NCBI RefSeq assembly: GCF_023273895.1
Contig: NZ_CP096883.1
Span: 1,116,001 to 1,180,000, forward strand
Reading direction: 5' to 3'
DNA length: 64,000 nucleotides
From: Sphingobacterium sp. PCS056
Lineage (GTDB): Bacteria > Bacteroidota > Bacteroidia > Sphingobacteriales > Sphingobacteriaceae
Under the pieces are notes generated by a model. It did not search any database, had not been told where the DNA came from, and was given only the letters and a program-made list of their open reading frames with translations. The translations under genes were made by a program, and so were the position numbers. Positions 28,367 to 38,460 of this stretch are shown here, piece by piece. How positions within the stretch are numbered: position 1 is the first letter of the stretch; every line of letters begins with the position of its first letter.

Positions 28367-28374
28367 CAAAGATA
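28367..28374 (-). promoter_or_regulatory. -7 promoter element of ahpC
   Basis: On the minus strand TATCTTTG matches the Bacteroidota TAnnTTTG, 26 bases before the ahpC ATG. A clear -33 TTTG at standard spacing is not visible, so it may need an activator. Confidence 0.5.
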
Positions 28375-28483
28375 CCTCAAAATTGGTTAATAAAGAATCG
28401 ATTTTATCAATGAGCTATCGTTAAAATCTATTTTTACATTGAGGGTACAATCAATTTTGTCGATATATTTTTTATAAATAAAT

Positions 28484-28514
28484 TTTGCATATATCAGACA
28501 AAATTCTACCTTTG
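28484..28514 (+). promoter_or_regulatory. tRNA-Tyr promoter
   Basis: TTTG at 28484-28487 and TACCTTTG at 28507-28514 are separated by exactly 19 bases, the ideal Bacteroidota spacing. The tRNA begins 65 bases downstream. Confidence 0.85.
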
Positions 28515-28579
28515 TAGCGTTCCATAAGGAAATTGAGATTCAATAAATCTTAATACTTTATAAGTCAACAAATTATACT

Positions 28580-28660
28580 GGGGGGGTTCCAGAGCGGTCA
28601 AATGGGACGGACTGTAAATCCGTTACTTCGGTTTCGAAGGTTCGAATCCTTCTCCCCCCA
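28580..28660 (+). tRNA. tRNA-Tyr (GUA)
   Basis: Acceptor stem of seven G residues pairs with TCCCCCC, closing with one G-T pair. The anticodon loop holds GTA (CTGTAAA). A long variable arm (class II), the T-arm GAAGG-TTCGAAT-CCTTC and discriminator A are present. No encoded CCA. Confidence 0.95.
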
Positions 28661-28752
28661 CAGTATTTTTTCTCTCCTCTATTTTCATCAATATTTTACA
28701 AAATAAGTTTGGGATTAAGCAATATATTTGAAATATTTGCATACGATTTGTC

Positions 28753-28824
28753 GGCCCTGTAGTTCAACGGATAGAATAGATGTTTCCTAAACATTAGATA
28801 GCAGTTCGATTCTGCTTGGGGCTA
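28753..28824 (+). tRNA. tRNA-Arg (CCU)
   Basis: Acceptor GGCCCTG pairs with TGGGGCT, with G-T pairs at both ends and one inside. The anticodon loop TTCCTAA gives CCT. The T-arm is AGCAG-TTCGATT-CTGCT. It lies 92 bases after tRNA-Tyr and probably shares its transcript. Decodes AGG. Confidence 0.92.
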
Positions 28825-28825
28825 C

Positions 28826-28872
28826 AAAATAATAAATGTGAGATCGCTCAATGACCTCACATTTATTATTTT
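28826..28872 (+). terminator. terminator after the two tRNA genes
   Basis: A 17-base-pair stem beginning AAAATAATAAATGTGAG, with a 13-base loop and ending in T residues, begins one base after tRNA-Arg. The A/T flanks also make it usable for the convergent MFS gene. Confidence 0.85.
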
Positions 28873-28934
28873 ATACGATGAGGAGACCCATCTCTAACCT
28901 TTGATCGCGCTCATAATCAATAGATATAAATTGC

Positions 28935-30110
28935 TTAGCCTTTAAATACCTTTAATTTACTGGCCATCACAAACATCATAATGCCGAATAAAGAAAATAC
29001 ACCATAAGAATAGCGTAAACTTGTCAGCTCTGCAATATATCCAATCAGAGGCGGTCCCATTAGGAAGCCCAAAAAGCTGATGCTCGATACCATCGCTAAT
29101 GCTACTCCCGAAGGGACATTTTTGTTTTGTCCAGCGACACTATATACCGTTGGTACATTACAAGCAACACCTATACCGACCATCATAAAGGCTAGTGTTG
29201 AAATATAGAAGTCCGGAAAAATCACGGAGGTCATCATACCGGTAAACATAAGGATACCACTAATTTGCAAGGTGCGTTTTCGTCCAAGCCGACTAATAAC
29301 AGCGTCGCCAATAAATCGACCTAATGCCATCATCACCATGAAGGAAGCATAACCCACGATAATAAACTGCTCGGGAGCATGAACGATCTCCTTAAAATAG
29401 ACACCACTCCAATCAAACATGGCGCCTTCTGTTGCCATGCTAAAAAATCCAATGATGCCCAATTGCACTAAGCTACTTTCTGGTTTCGAGAAAAAAGAGG
29501 TCTTTTTAGTTTGAACCGCTTTTCCCGGTACCAGGTATCGGTAATTGATCGTCGTATTGATGACTATTAATATAAAAATAATCATAAAATGGGGTATGGT
29601 ATCGACAGCAATATTCATGGTGAGCAGGCCAATGAGTGCACCTGTAAATCCAGCAATGCTCCATGCGCCGTGAAAAGAAGACATGATTGATTTCTTAAAT
29701 ATTTTTTCAGCCGCCACACCTTGCGTATTGACCGCGATATTGCACATGTTGCCAACCACCCCAAATAAGAATAAAACCGCTCCCAATTCCCAGGCATTTC
29801 GTGCAAATCCTACCAAGCAAAGTACTAAAGCATAGATAATGGCTACAATCCGTAATACCTTGGCACTGCCATATGTGGTCACTAATTTTCCAGACAGTGC
29901 CATCGTCACCAATTGTCCCACCGGTAGCATCAATAATATGGTTCCCAATTGGCCTTCAGTAAGATCTAAGCGCTCTTTGATAATTGGAATACGACTTGCC
30001 CAAGAGGCAAATGCTAGTCCTTGGCAAAAATAAAATAGAGATACGGCAATCCGAATGCGATTGCGTTTTTGATAAAGCTCTTCTTCAGAGTAGGTTAGGG
30101 TTGAGTCCAT
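28935..30110 (-). CDS. MFS permease (YbjJ-like)
   Basis: The 391-residue inner-membrane transporter has about 12 helices. The segment FASWASRIPIIKERL (about 34-48) after helix 1 and SFHGAWSIAGFTGALIG in helix 5 (about 144-160) match the YbjJ-type group of the major facilitator superfamily. The substrate is not predictable. It has no operon partner; the next gene is divergent. Confidence 0.83.
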   Translation of the reverse strand: MDSTLTYSEEELYQKRNRIRIAVSLFYFCQGLAFASWASRIPIIKERLDLTEGQLGTILLMLPVGQLVTMALSGKLVTTYGSAKVLRIVAIIYALVLCLVGFARNAWELGAVLFLFGVVGNMCNIAVNTQGVAAEKIFKKSIMSSFHGAWSIAGFTGALIGLLTMNIAVDTIPHFMIIFILIVINTTINYRYLVPGKAVQTKKTSFFSKPESSLVQLGIIGFFSMATEGAMFDWSGVYFKEIVHAPEQFIIVGYASFMVMMALGRFIGDAVISRLGRKRTLQISGILMFTGMMTSVIFPDFYISTLAFMMVGIGVACNVPTVYSVAGQNKNVPSGVALAMVSSISFLGFLMGPPLIGYIAELTSLRYSYGVFSLFGIMMFVMASKLKVFKG

Positions 30111-30370
30111 TGTTGATGTTATGAGTGACCAAAGTTACATGTAAGAAATTAAAATTTAGGTACAGGTCTATTTCTTCTTTCAAAATAAGACCCGATTTAA
30201 TTTACAGCAAGCAGTACCGACGGTCAGTTTTTGATACAACACTTTGTTTTTAAAACAGTTTTAGTAAAGGGTACAATTTGTGCAATCAGTCGATGGATTA
30301 TTTATTGGTTTTTAACAAGTTCTTAAGTAACTTTATAGAGTCATATCATCCATTAACCACCTATAAAAGT

Positions 30371-33300
30371 ATGATCAAAAAATTTTTGTTGGGTACTTGT
30401 CTTACCCTTTGTGGAGCTGTGCTTACATTCGCGCAGCAGCAGCCGACTTTTTTATCGCATCCGACCTTAAGTCCTGATGGAAAAATCCTTGTTTTTAGTT
30501 TTGAAGGCGATCTATGGAAGGTCGAAAGTCAGGGCGGAGTGGCTGTCAGGCTCACTGGCATGGAAGGCAACGAAATTAATCCGCGGATATCACCTGATGG
30601 AAAACAGCTTGCCTTTTCTGCGAATCAGAATGGAAATATGGACGTCTATGTCATGCCATTAGCAGGTGGTGATATCCGTCAACTCACCTCTCATGAAGGG
30701 GCAGATGAAATAGACAGCTGGAGCTGGGACAGCAAAACGCTCTATTTTACTTCTACCCGTTACAACCGAATGAGTAGCTATCAAGTTGCGGCCACAGGCG
30801 GTACGGCAAAACGCTTATTCCCACATTATTTCAATTATATCAGTCAAGTCGTGGAGACACCTTCAGGGGAACTGTTGTTCAATGACAGTTGGGAGGGTTA
30901 CAGTTCTGCAAACCGGAAGCGATATAAAGGAGCATTCAATCCCGACATAAAATCATATAATCCCAAGACAAAAGCATTTAAGCAATATACCGATTATAAC
31001 GGCAAAGACTTTTGGCCTACTGTAGATCAGCGTGGAAAGATCTATTTTGTTTCCGATCAGGGAAATGCAGAATATAACCTTTACCAGCTCATCAATGATA
31101 AGCCAACAGCATTGACCTCATTTAAAGAGTCTATTAAAAGACCTGCTGTTGCTGCCAATGGAAAAATGATAGCCTTTGAAAAAGGGTATCAGCTGTTTCT
31201 CTATGATGTGGCATCAAAGAAAGTGACACAGTCCAATATCGCATTAAGTAGAAATCAGGTGCTTGGCAAAAGCAAAGAATTTAATGTCAATAGCAATATC
31301 AGCTATTTTGATGTTGCGATGGATGGAAAGAAAATGGCTTTTGTGTCTAGAGGTGAACTTTTTGTTTCGGACAGCGAAGGTAAGTTTATCCGTCAGATGC
31401 CGAGTCAAGGACAGCGCATTATGGAAGTAAAGTGGCTCAAGGATAATAAAACATTGCTTTATAGTCAGACCTATCAAGGATATCTAAACTGGTATACGCG
31501 TAGTGCGGATGGTACGGGCGAAGTCAAACAATTGACCCAAGATCTTCGAAACAATAGAGAGATTACATTTAATGCGGATAAATCGCAAGCAGTCTACTTA
31601 AGCGGAAGGGACGAGGTTAGGGTATTGGACTTGACGAGTCTGAAAAGTAAAACAGTTGTTAAAGATGAGCTGTGGGCTTTCCAAAATTCATCTCCATCCT
31701 TCTCCCCAGATGGTAAATATCTTTTATTTACGGCTATCCGCAATTTTGAGCAAGATATATTTGTCCATCAGCTCGCGTCAAACCAGACAACCAATTTGAC
31801 CAATACGGGTGTGTCAGAAACCTCTCCTTCTTGGTCTCCAGACGGAAAATATATCTATTTTGCCAGCAACCGTACAAAACCAGCTTTCCCTACAGGAATG
31901 CAAAATTCGAGTATTTTCCGCATGGCACTGGAAAATTTTGATGAACCGTATCGAAATAATAAATTCAACGAATTATTTAGTCAGCCAGTAAAAAAAGATA
32001 CCATTGCGGACAAAAAGACTGATGATCAATCAAAAGGTAAGGATAAGAAAGATGAAAAAGCAATCGCCACGCATACACCTAGTGATAAAAAGGTAGTGGT
32101 GACTATTGATCTGCAAGGTTTACGAGACCGTATCGAACAAGTGAGCCCGGCTTTTGGAACACAGTCCGATCCGATCGCCATACAAAAAGGAGAAAAGAAT
32201 TATGTTTTCTTCTCATCCAACCACGAAGGGAAATACAGTCTGTACAGAACGATTTATGAACCATTTGAAACGAGCAAAACAGAGAAGGTGATCGAGAGCG
32301 GGATTAATCAATTTACAGAAGCGAATGGTAAATATTTTATCCTCAATAAAGGTGCTATACAAAAATATAACCTTGAGCAAAATAAGCTTGATGCAATAAA
32401 TATCAATTTCAAGTTTAACCGTGATCTAGAAAATGAGTTTAATCAAATGTTCTATGAGACTTGGGCTGGATTGGAGGAAAACTTCTATGATAGTACTTTC
32501 CACGGTATCGATTGGGGAGTGATGAAAAAGAAGTATGAACCTTATCTGACAGGGGTTAATAACCGCAGCGATCTACGGATTTTACTCAATGATATGTTGG
32601 GCGAGTTAAATTCATCACATCTCGGATTTAGTTCAATGGGAGCAGAAGAGCGCAAGCCATTTGGATTTGTGACCAATGAAATAGGCGTTCTGTTTAATCA
32701 GGAAAACCCTTATCAGATCGAGCATATTGTCGATCATAGTCCAGCTTCACGAAAAGGTGTAGATCTAAAAGAAGGGGATGAAATCATAGCAGTCAACGGC
32801 AATAAGGTGGATCCAAAGATCGATCGTGATGTCTATTTTACCTGGCCGTCACTGGCAGAAGAAGTCCAATTAACCATTAAGCGTGCAGGAAAAGAGATCA
32901 TGGTCAATATCCGTCCCTTGACAAGTACCGCCTTTAAGGATCTTATATACGATGAATGGATAAAGAGCAATCGTGGTAAAGTGGATACCTGGAGTAAAAG
33001 TAGGATCGCTTATTCGCATATGAAAAATATGGGCGGACCGGAATTGCAGCGCTTTTTAATAGATATGGCGGAACAAGAAAATAATAAAGAAGGTATTATT
33101 TTAGATTTACGATACAACACCGGAGGCAATGTACATGATGAAGTCTTGCGTTTTCTATCGCAAAGACCTTACCTGCAATGGCAATATCGAGGCGGTAAAA
33201 TGGCGCCACAAAGTAACTTTGCGCCAGCATCAAAACCCATTGTATTGTTGATCAACGAGCAGTCTTTAAGTGATGCTGAGATGACTGCAGCTGGATTTAA

Positions 33301-33553
33301 AGAATTAAAATTGGGTAAGATCATCGGAAATGAAACGTATCGCTGGATCATCTTTACCTCGGCAAAGGGATTGGTAGACGGATCTAATTATCGCCTACCT
33401 GCTTGGGGCTGTTATACTTTAGATGGCAAAGATCTGGAATACACAGGTGTAGCGCCAGATATTTTTGTGCATAATACCATTGCTGATCGATCTAATGATC
33501 GAGACCCGCAGTTAGAAAGAGCTGTGCAAGAAATATTGAAAGATTTAAAATAA
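30371..33553 (+). CDS. secreted tricorn-like S41 protease with beta-propeller (second copy)
   Basis: The 1060-residue protein has a signal peptide MIKKFLLGTCLTLCGAV ending in TFAQ. TolB-like blades with SPDGK turns follow (about 25-530), then a lysine-rich linker (about 550-590), further blade sequence and the S41 core with a PDZ segment (about 780-850). His750 (in NSSHLG) and Ser967 (in SLSDAE) are the probable catalytic residues. The ATG at 30371 was chosen because the signal peptide starts there; an in-frame start 93 bases upstream would hide it. The layout equals that of the protease at 5668-8979, but the sequences are clearly diverged. Confidence 0.88.
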   Translation: MIKKFLLGTCLTLCGAVLTFAQQQPTFLSHPTLSPDGKILVFSFEGDLWKVESQGGVAVRLTGMEGNEINPRISPDGKQLAFSANQNGNMDVYVMPLAGGDIRQLTSHEGADEIDSWSWDSKTLYFTSTRYNRMSSYQVAATGGTAKRLFPHYFNYISQVVETPSGELLFNDSWEGYSSANRKRYKGAFNPDIKSYNPKTKAFKQYTDYNGKDFWPTVDQRGKIYFVSDQGNAEYNLYQLINDKPTALTSFKESIKRPAVAANGKMIAFEKGYQLFLYDVASKKVTQSNIALSRNQVLGKSKEFNVNSNISYFDVAMDGKKMAFVSRGELFVSDSEGKFIRQMPSQGQRIMEVKWLKDNKTLLYSQTYQGYLNWYTRSADGTGEVKQLTQDLRNNREITFNADKSQAVYLSGRDEVRVLDLTSLKSKTVVKDELWAFQNSSPSFSPDGKYLLFTAIRNFEQDIFVHQLASNQTTNLTNTGVSETSPSWSPDGKYIYFASNRTKPAFPTGMQNSSIFRMALENFDEPYRNNKFNELFSQPVKKDTIADKKTDDQSKGKDKKDEKAIATHTPSDKKVVVTIDLQGLRDRIEQVSPAFGTQSDPIAIQKGEKNYVFFSSNHEGKYSLYRTIYEPFETSKTEKVIESGINQFTEANGKYFILNKGAIQKYNLEQNKLDAININFKFNRDLENEFNQMFYETWAGLEENFYDSTFHGIDWGVMKKKYEPYLTGVNNRSDLRILLNDMLGELNSSHLGFSSMGAEERKPFGFVTNEIGVLFNQENPYQIEHIVDHSPASRKGVDLKEGDEIIAVNGNKVDPKIDRDVYFTWPSLAEEVQLTIKRAGKEIMVNIRPLTSTAFKDLIYDEWIKSNRGKVDTWSKSRIAYSHMKNMGGPELQRFLIDMAEQENNKEGIILDLRYNTGGNVHDEVLRFLSQRPYLQWQYRGGKMAPQSNFAPASKPIVLLINEQSLSDAEMTAAGFKELKLGKIIGNETYRWIIFTSAKGLVDGSNYRLPAWGCYTLDGKDLEYTGVAPDIFVHNTIADRSNDRDPQLERAVQEILKDLK

Positions 33554-33572
33554 GGATAACATTTAAAAACCT

Positions 33573-33611
33573 AAAAAGACCAGATTCGGGATGTGAAATC
33601 TGGTCTTTTTT
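33573..33611 (+). terminator. terminator of the second tricorn-like protease
   Basis: A 14-base-pair stem (AAAAAGACCAGATT and complement) with a 10-base loop and a T-run lies 20 bases after the stop. Confidence 0.9.
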
Positions 33612-33712
33612 GTTTTATGATCTTACGAGTAAGTGGAGGGTTTATTCCATCATGAACCTTGCGATGATTGAACAAGATGATGATATGAATAGGTTGACGG
33701 ATAAAATAATGA

Positions 33713-34306
33713 CTATGCTTGCTGTTTTAAAAAGAAAACGGTCAGGCTGCGTGCTCCTTGGGCACCGCGGACTAGGTAAGCACCGATATCTGCTGTAGCA
33801 GAGGGGCCCATGACAAAACATCCATAAGTGGAAGCCTGAAAATCAATTTTACGATAGGCGGTATGCATATTTTCCGTGATTAAATCAGGATCCAGTAAAA
33901 TGGCAAGATGCTGAGAAAGAAAACCCAAAGAATTTACTTGCAACGAATTTTCTGTTAACCATATCATGCCCATTTCTGCGACACCAAACTCAGCTCGAAT
34001 GATCCCTAAGTCTACGTCCTCCAATTCCCTAGGATGGGCAATAGCTTGGATTGATTTGCTTCCCTCCCACTCCGAAGTTGCAGAACAAGTGACTCGTGTA
34101 TCTGGAAGTTTTTGGCGCATGATTTCCTTTGCTTCATCGATACTGCCTACCTCATAGCTTTCTCCTCCAGAAAGTCCCAGATTTACGATAAATTTATCTT
34201 TTAGATTAGTACCTTGTTTTTCATAGGTTGGTATCGTTGGATAATCCACCTTTTGAGCAGGAAGATTCTGCCGTATAGCTGCTAATAATTCTTCTAGTGA
34301 ACTCAT
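33713..34306 (-). CDS. lutC: LutC-type lactate utilisation protein (LUD domain)
   Basis: The 197-residue LUD-domain protein works with LutA and LutB in oxidation of L-lactate to pyruvate. Family positions include GLSGGESYEVGSIDEA, FGVAEMGMIWLTENSL (about 110-125) and the C-terminal GPSATADIGAYLVRGAQGAR (about 169-188). The start ATG overlaps the lutB stop as ATGA. It is the last gene of lutA-lutB-lutC on the minus strand. Confidence 0.88.
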   Translation of the reverse strand: MSSLEELLAAIRQNLPAQKVDYPTIPTYEKQGTNLKDKFIVNLGLSGGESYEVGSIDEAKEIMRQKLPDTRVTCSATSEWEGSKSIQAIAHPRELEDVDLGIIRAEFGVAEMGMIWLTENSLQVNSLGFLSQHLAILLDPDLITENMHTAYRKIDFQASTYGCFVMGPSATADIGAYLVRGAQGARSLTVFFLKQQA

Positions 34307-35688
34307 TTTTTCAATCTATTTTTAATATACCAATCCCTAAAAGTTTCTTTTTTGATTTCTGGCAATTCGCGATGTTTACCCCAAGCATTTAGCTTTTTAT
34401 GGTACAATAACCAATTCGGAGTCAGTTTCATTCCATAGTAAGCAGCTTTCTCTGCCAATCGGAATAATTTTGGATTCGCAAACACTTTTTCTACTGCCCC
34501 GAAAGCATAGTGAAGTGTTTTAGAGGATTCATTTATGTTGACCATGCGCTGCCTCCACAGACCGATCTGCTCCGCGATATTGATACGGACGGGGCACACC
34601 TCAGAACAAGATCCGCACAAAGAGGAGTGGAATGGAAGTTCGCTGAATTTGGATTCATCAAACGTCGGGTCGATAATAATGCCAATAGGTCCTGAATAAG
34701 TTGCGCCATAGGCAAGTCCCCCACTGCGACGATAGACTGGACAGGTATTCATACAGGCGCCACAGCGGATACATTTTAAAGATCGCCAAAAATCTTCCAT
34801 ACCAAGACGACGGCTTCTGCCATTGTCCGTGAGTACGATATGCATTTCGGTACCCGATTCGCGAGGGCCCATAAAATGAGAGGTGTAACGGGTCGCGGGA
34901 GTACCCAGTGCACTTCGAGATAAGAGTCGGATAAATAAACCCAGATCTTCTGTCTTAGGTAGGATTTTTTCGATCCCAATACTTGCAATATGCAGCGGTG
35001 GGATGCTCGCCGTCAAATCAGCATTACCCTCATTGGTGCAGACGACAAAAGCTCCAGTTTCGGCAATAGCGAAATTTGCACCTGTTAGACCAGCGTGGGC
35101 TTCCAAAAATTTGGGACGTGCATTATTGCGCATTGCTTCAGTCAATTGCTGTGGATCATCTTCGTTGGGATCCGTACCAATCGTTCGCGCAAAAAGTTCG
35201 GCGACATCTGCAGTTGTTTTGTGGATAGCGGGCATGACGATGTGACTTGGCATCTCTCCGGAGAGTTGTTGAATACGCTCTCCAAGATCCGTTTCGATCA
35301 ACTCGATCCCCCTAGCCTCTAGAAAAGCACCCATTTCACATTCTTCCTGCAACATGGATTTACTTTTCACGATTTTAGTCGCATGGTGACTTTTTAGAAT
35401 ATCATAAACAGTTTGATTGTGCTCAATGTCATCCTTTGCAAAATGAACGATCACGCCACGTTTAGTAGCTTCGGTCACAAACTGTTGGACATAGTGGTCT
35501 AAGTGTGTCAAGGTATGCTCTTTGATCTGGGAAGCCAGATCACGCATCTGTTCCCATTCGGGAATACCAGAAGCTGCGGTATCCCGTTTCATACGGGCAT
35601 TCCAAAGGTTTTTATCATGAGTCGGCTGATGGATGTCATCCATGTAGATGAAATCTGCCGCATTTTGGTCAACTTTAACTTTACTCAT
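34303..35688 (-). CDS. lutB: LutB-type iron-sulfur lactate utilisation protein
   Basis: A 461-residue protein with an N-terminal LUD domain (ETGAFVVCTNEGNADL, HFMGPRESGTE) and two ferredoxin-type clusters, CIRCGACMNTCPVYR and, downstream, CGSCSEVCPVRI, for [4Fe-4S] centres. The ATG at 35686-35688 (MSKVKVD) is preferred; an in-frame start 129 bases upstream would run through lutA. It lies 11 bases after lutA and overlaps lutC. Confidence 0.9.
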   Translation of the reverse strand: MSKVKVDQNAADFIYMDDIHQPTHDKNLWNARMKRDTAASGIPEWEQMRDLASQIKEHTLTHLDHYVQQFVTEATKRGVIVHFAKDDIEHNQTVYDILKSHHATKIVKSKSMLQEECEMGAFLEARGIELIETDLGERIQQLSGEMPSHIVMPAIHKTTADVAELFARTIGTDPNEDDPQQLTEAMRNNARPKFLEAHAGLTGANFAIAETGAFVVCTNEGNADLTASIPPLHIASIGIEKILPKTEDLGLFIRLLSRSALGTPATRYTSHFMGPRESGTEMHIVLTDNGRSRRLGMEDFWRSLKCIRCGACMNTCPVYRRSGGLAYGATYSGPIGIIIDPTFDESKFSELPFHSSLCGSCSEVCPVRINIAEQIGLWRQRMVNINESSKTLHYAFGAVEKVFANPKLFRLAEKAAYYGMKLTPNWLLYHKKLNAWGKHRELPEIKKETFRDWYIKNRLKK

Positions 35689-35699
35689 CTTCGTTCTAA

Positions 35700-36443
35700 T
35701 TAAAAAGGACCGTTGTTCAATACTTGTGCGATATGTACAAATTTTAAAGGTGCCTTTTGGCGCTTGGCTATACCCTCTTGATGCATCAAGCAAGACATGT
35801 CTGGAGAAACAATACAAGTCACTTCATGTTGCATATAATCAGCGACTTTATCTTGCCCCATTTTAACACTCACGGCTTCATCTGTTACGCAAAACGTACC
35901 CCCAAAACCACAGCATTCGTCTGGACGGGTGATCCGTTCTATCGTTACGCCTTGTACCTTACCTAACAACTCCTCTGTTTTATTGAAATACGGTTCCTGC
36001 CATTCCGATCTGGACTGTATATGTAGGCCACGTATAGCGCTACAACTATTGTGTACAGCGACCTTATGATTATAAGTCGCCCACGGAAATTCCTTGACTT
36101 GCAAGATATCGGTCAAAAATTCGACCAGTTCGTATGTGTTTTTACGCACATGCTCTACTTGTTTAGTCTGTGGAATAGCATCAAAATGCATGCGAACATG
36201 CTTGACACAGCTTCCCGCAGGACCAACGATGTAATCGAAACTTTCAAAATTATCACAGAAGAGCTGTTCTGAAGAAGCTGCATTTTTTTGATCACCTTCA
36301 TTTCCCATAGGTTGACCACAGCAGGTTTGATTTAAAGGTACGACTACGTCTACTCCAAGGCGTTCCAATAGTTCTAATGTTGCAATACCAACTTCAGGAT
36401 AGATGGCATCTATATAACAAGGAATAAATAATCCTACACGCAT
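35700..36443 (-). CDS. lutA: LutA-type Fe-S oxidoreductase (two CCG domains)
   Basis: The 247-residue protein has two cysteine-rich CCG domains, NQTCCGQPMGN (about 39-49) and DECCGFGGTFC (about 175-185), characteristic of the LutA/GlpC heterodisulfide-reductase-like family. With LutB and LutC it oxidises lactate. First gene of the operon; no regulator gene is adjacent. Confidence 0.9.
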   Translation of the reverse strand: MRVGLFIPCYIDAIYPEVGIATLELLERLGVDVVVPLNQTCCGQPMGNEGDQKNAASSEQLFCDNFESFDYIVGPAGSCVKHVRMHFDAIPQTKQVEHVRKNTYELVEFLTDILQVKEFPWATYNHKVAVHNSCSAIRGLHIQSRSEWQEPYFNKTEELLGKVQGVTIERITRPDECCGFGGTFCVTDEAVSVKMGQDKVADYMQHEVTCIVSPDMSCLMHQEGIAKRQKAPLKFVHIAQVLNNGPF

Positions 36444-36591
36444 ATTGTTGATTTAGATTGATGGGCTAAGTTTACAAATAATATTCGAAAATACTGTTCT
36501 TAACTGTGATGGTACAGTAATAAAATGACGATAACGATCTTTTTTACAAAAAAGATGGCGACACCCGCTTGATCATCTCAGTGGTAGTACT

Positions 36592-36638
36592 AAAAACAAA
36601 ATCCACAGAAAAGATATCCCGTGGATTTTGTTTTTTTT
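36592..36638 (-). terminator. terminator downstream of the coiled-coil DNA-binding-like gene
   Basis: A stem of roughly 14 pairs (AAAACAAAATCCAC / GTGGATTTTGTTTT) with A and T tails lies 16 bases beyond the stop of the minus-strand gene at 36654. Confidence 0.85.
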
Positions 36639-36653
36639 AAATGATTTGATTTC

Positions 36654-37034
36654 TTATTTTTTCTGAACTAAGAGCGCTTTGAGAACTTCGATCGTTTCAT
36701 TTTTTGCTGCGATGGTTTCTTTAAGTGCCAAGATCGTTTCTTGATGTCCAGAGTTTTCTGAATATGTCGTTGAGGTTAATTGCGTTGTTTCGTTTGGCGA
36801 TAAATACAGCTGATTGCTCGCTCCGACTAAGTAGTCCGTATTGATATAATTGTATGAAATTTTCATATCATGGATATGTTGAACACTCACCTTCTTACGT
36901 TCAGTTTTGAGATCATTGATCCCAACTTTAGTTTCGTTGATTAATTTACCGAGCTCTACGTATGTTTTTAATTCGCCTTTTTTCTTTAAATCCTCGAATA
37001 GGAGAAAGAAACGTTCGTTGTATGAAATTGACAT
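36654..37034 (-). CDS. small protein with helical DNA-binding-like N-terminus and coiled-coil tail
   Basis: The 126-residue protein starts MSISYNERFFLLFEDLKK. Its first 70 residues (LGKLINETKVGINDLKTERK, then SVQHIHDMKISYNYINTDYL) resemble the HTH region of Bacteroidota phage-repressor-like regulators. The C-terminal 30 residues (ILALKETIAAKNETIEVLKA) form a leucine-zipper-like heptad pattern, suggesting dimers. The family is not securely recognised. It stands alone between divergent lutA and bioA, with its own terminator. Confidence 0.55.
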   Translation of the reverse strand: MSISYNERFFLLFEDLKKKGELKTYVELGKLINETKVGINDLKTERKKVSVQHIHDMKISYNYINTDYLVGASNQLYLSPNETTQLTSTTYSENSGHQETILALKETIAAKNETIEVLKALLVQKK

Positions 37035-37188
37035 TTTGTATGAATTGTTTTTACTATTGTTTTTTGATAGATGATATACTCATACTATCTTTGATTTTAG
37101 CATGTGCAAACATACATTTTATGTGTCGATCTGGTACGATAAAAGTGAACTTATTGTCAATTAAACAGCATCGGTAGATCCAAATACA

Positions 37189-38460
37189 CTAGTAGAGCTG
37201 CAGTGCATCGATGATGACGGTATAGATATAATCAAGATCATCATCGCTTATGCAGTAAGGAGGAACGAGATAAATGATATTGCCCAATGGTCTGATCAAG
37301 ATGCCTCGGCTTAAAAAATAGGGGTATAAGACCTCACTTAAAACACTAAAATAAGATGTTTTTTCATCCTGTTGTAGCTCGATAGCCAAAATAGTTCCCG
37401 TTTGCCTAGCATATTTGACCTTTGTATCTAGTACAATATGAGCAAGAAAGGTCTGATGCTTCTGTTCAATAGCTGTTATTCGATCACGAGTTTCCTTTTT
37501 TAATAAGAGTTCCATGCTTGCCAAGGCAGCTGCGCAGGCCAAAGGATTAGCTGTAAAGGAGTGACCATGGTAGAGAGCCTTTTTTTTATCATCGGCATAA
37601 AAAGCATCATAAATAATCGAGGAGCAAGTGGTCAGGCCTAAAGGCATGGTACCACCCGTAAGTCCTTTTGAAAAGCACATCACATCCGGATATTCGGTTA
37701 GGTGATCTGCCGCAAATAATTTACCCGTGCGCCCAAAACCGACAAAGATCTCATCTTGAATCATTAGAATACCTTTTTGACGGCAATAGTTCATGAGCAT
37801 ATTTAGATCTTCAGCTTTATGCATCAGCATGCCAGCCGCCCCTTGTATCAAAGGTTCGTAGATGAAACATGCGATGTCGTCAACATACTGGTCGATTTCT
37901 TCGAATAAGGATGCTATATTGTCGTGGGTCGGTATATCGATAAAAATAACATCAAAAAGAAGATGCCCAAATGGTTCGGTCCATACCCCACGTGCACTCA
38001 CCGACATGGCACCAAATGTATCACCATGATAAGCATTTTGAAAGGCTAGGATTTTTGATTTCTTATGCCCCTTGTTCGCGTGGTATTGTACACACATTTT
38101 AAGTGCGACCTCCACAGCTGTCGATCCATTATCCGTGTAGAATACTTTTTCTTGATTGCTCGGAAGGAGCTTTAATAAATTTTCGGCTAGCTGTATGGCT
38201 GGTTCATGTGTAAATCCTGCAAATATCACCTGTTCAAGGGTATTGAGCTGGCGGTACACGCGGTCTGCTATGTAAGGATGGGCGTGACCATGTAGCGTCA
38301 CCCACCAAGAGGAGACAGCATCGATATAGCGCTTGCCCTCGTTGTCATAGAGGTAAGTTCCTTCAGCGCGCACGATAGGTACGATCGCTGATGCCCCTTT
38401 CATTTGTGTATAAGGATGCCAATTTACTTTTTGATCCCGTGCTCTTAAATCGTCGTGCAT
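37189..38460 (-). CDS. bioA: adenosylmethionine-8-amino-7-oxononanoate aminotransferase
   Basis: BioA transfers the amino group of SAM to KAPA, giving DAPA in biotin synthesis. The 423-residue class III aminotransferase shows WHPYTQMKG (about 14-22), [13 protein letters not shown] (about 50-62), [14 protein letters not shown] (108-121), the PLP aspartate in [12 protein letters not shown], and Lys265 in CFSKGLTGG. The diagnostic SSWW supports BioA over other class III enzymes. It overlaps bioB by 16 bases and ends the operon. Confidence 0.95.
   Translation of the reverse strand: MHDDLRARDQKVNWHPYTQMKGASAIVPIVRAEGTYLYDNEGKRYIDAVSSWWVTLHGHAHPYIADRVYRQLNTLEQVIFAGFTHEPAIQLAENLLKLLPSNQEKVFYTDNGSTAVEVALKMCVQYHANKGHKKSKILAFQNAYHGDTFGAMSVSARGVWTEPFGHLLFDVIFIDIPTHDNIASLFEEIDQYVDDIACFIYEPLIQGAAGMLMHKAEDLNMLMNYCRQKGILMIQDEIFVGFGRTGKLFAADHLTEYPDVMCFSKGLTGGTMPLGLTTCSSIIYDAFYADDKKKALYHGHSFTANPLACAAALASMELLLKKETRDRITAIEQKHQTFLAHIVLDTKVKYARQTGTILAIELQQDEKTSYFSVLSEVLYPYFLSRGILIRPLGNIIYLVPPYCISDDDLDYIYTVIIDALQLY

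Noticed and set aside
30278-30370. Extended N-terminus of the second tricorn-like protease
   Set aside because: It would place 31 residues ahead of a clear signal peptide; the internal ATG fits export.
33610-33798. Open frame of 62 codons after the second tricorn-like protease
   Set aside because: Overlaps the end of lutC on the other strand and the protease terminator; composition does not look coding.
35689-35817. Extended N-terminus of LutB
   Set aside because: It runs into the lutA coding region and lacks family similarity; the internal MSKVKVD start lies 11 bases after lutA.
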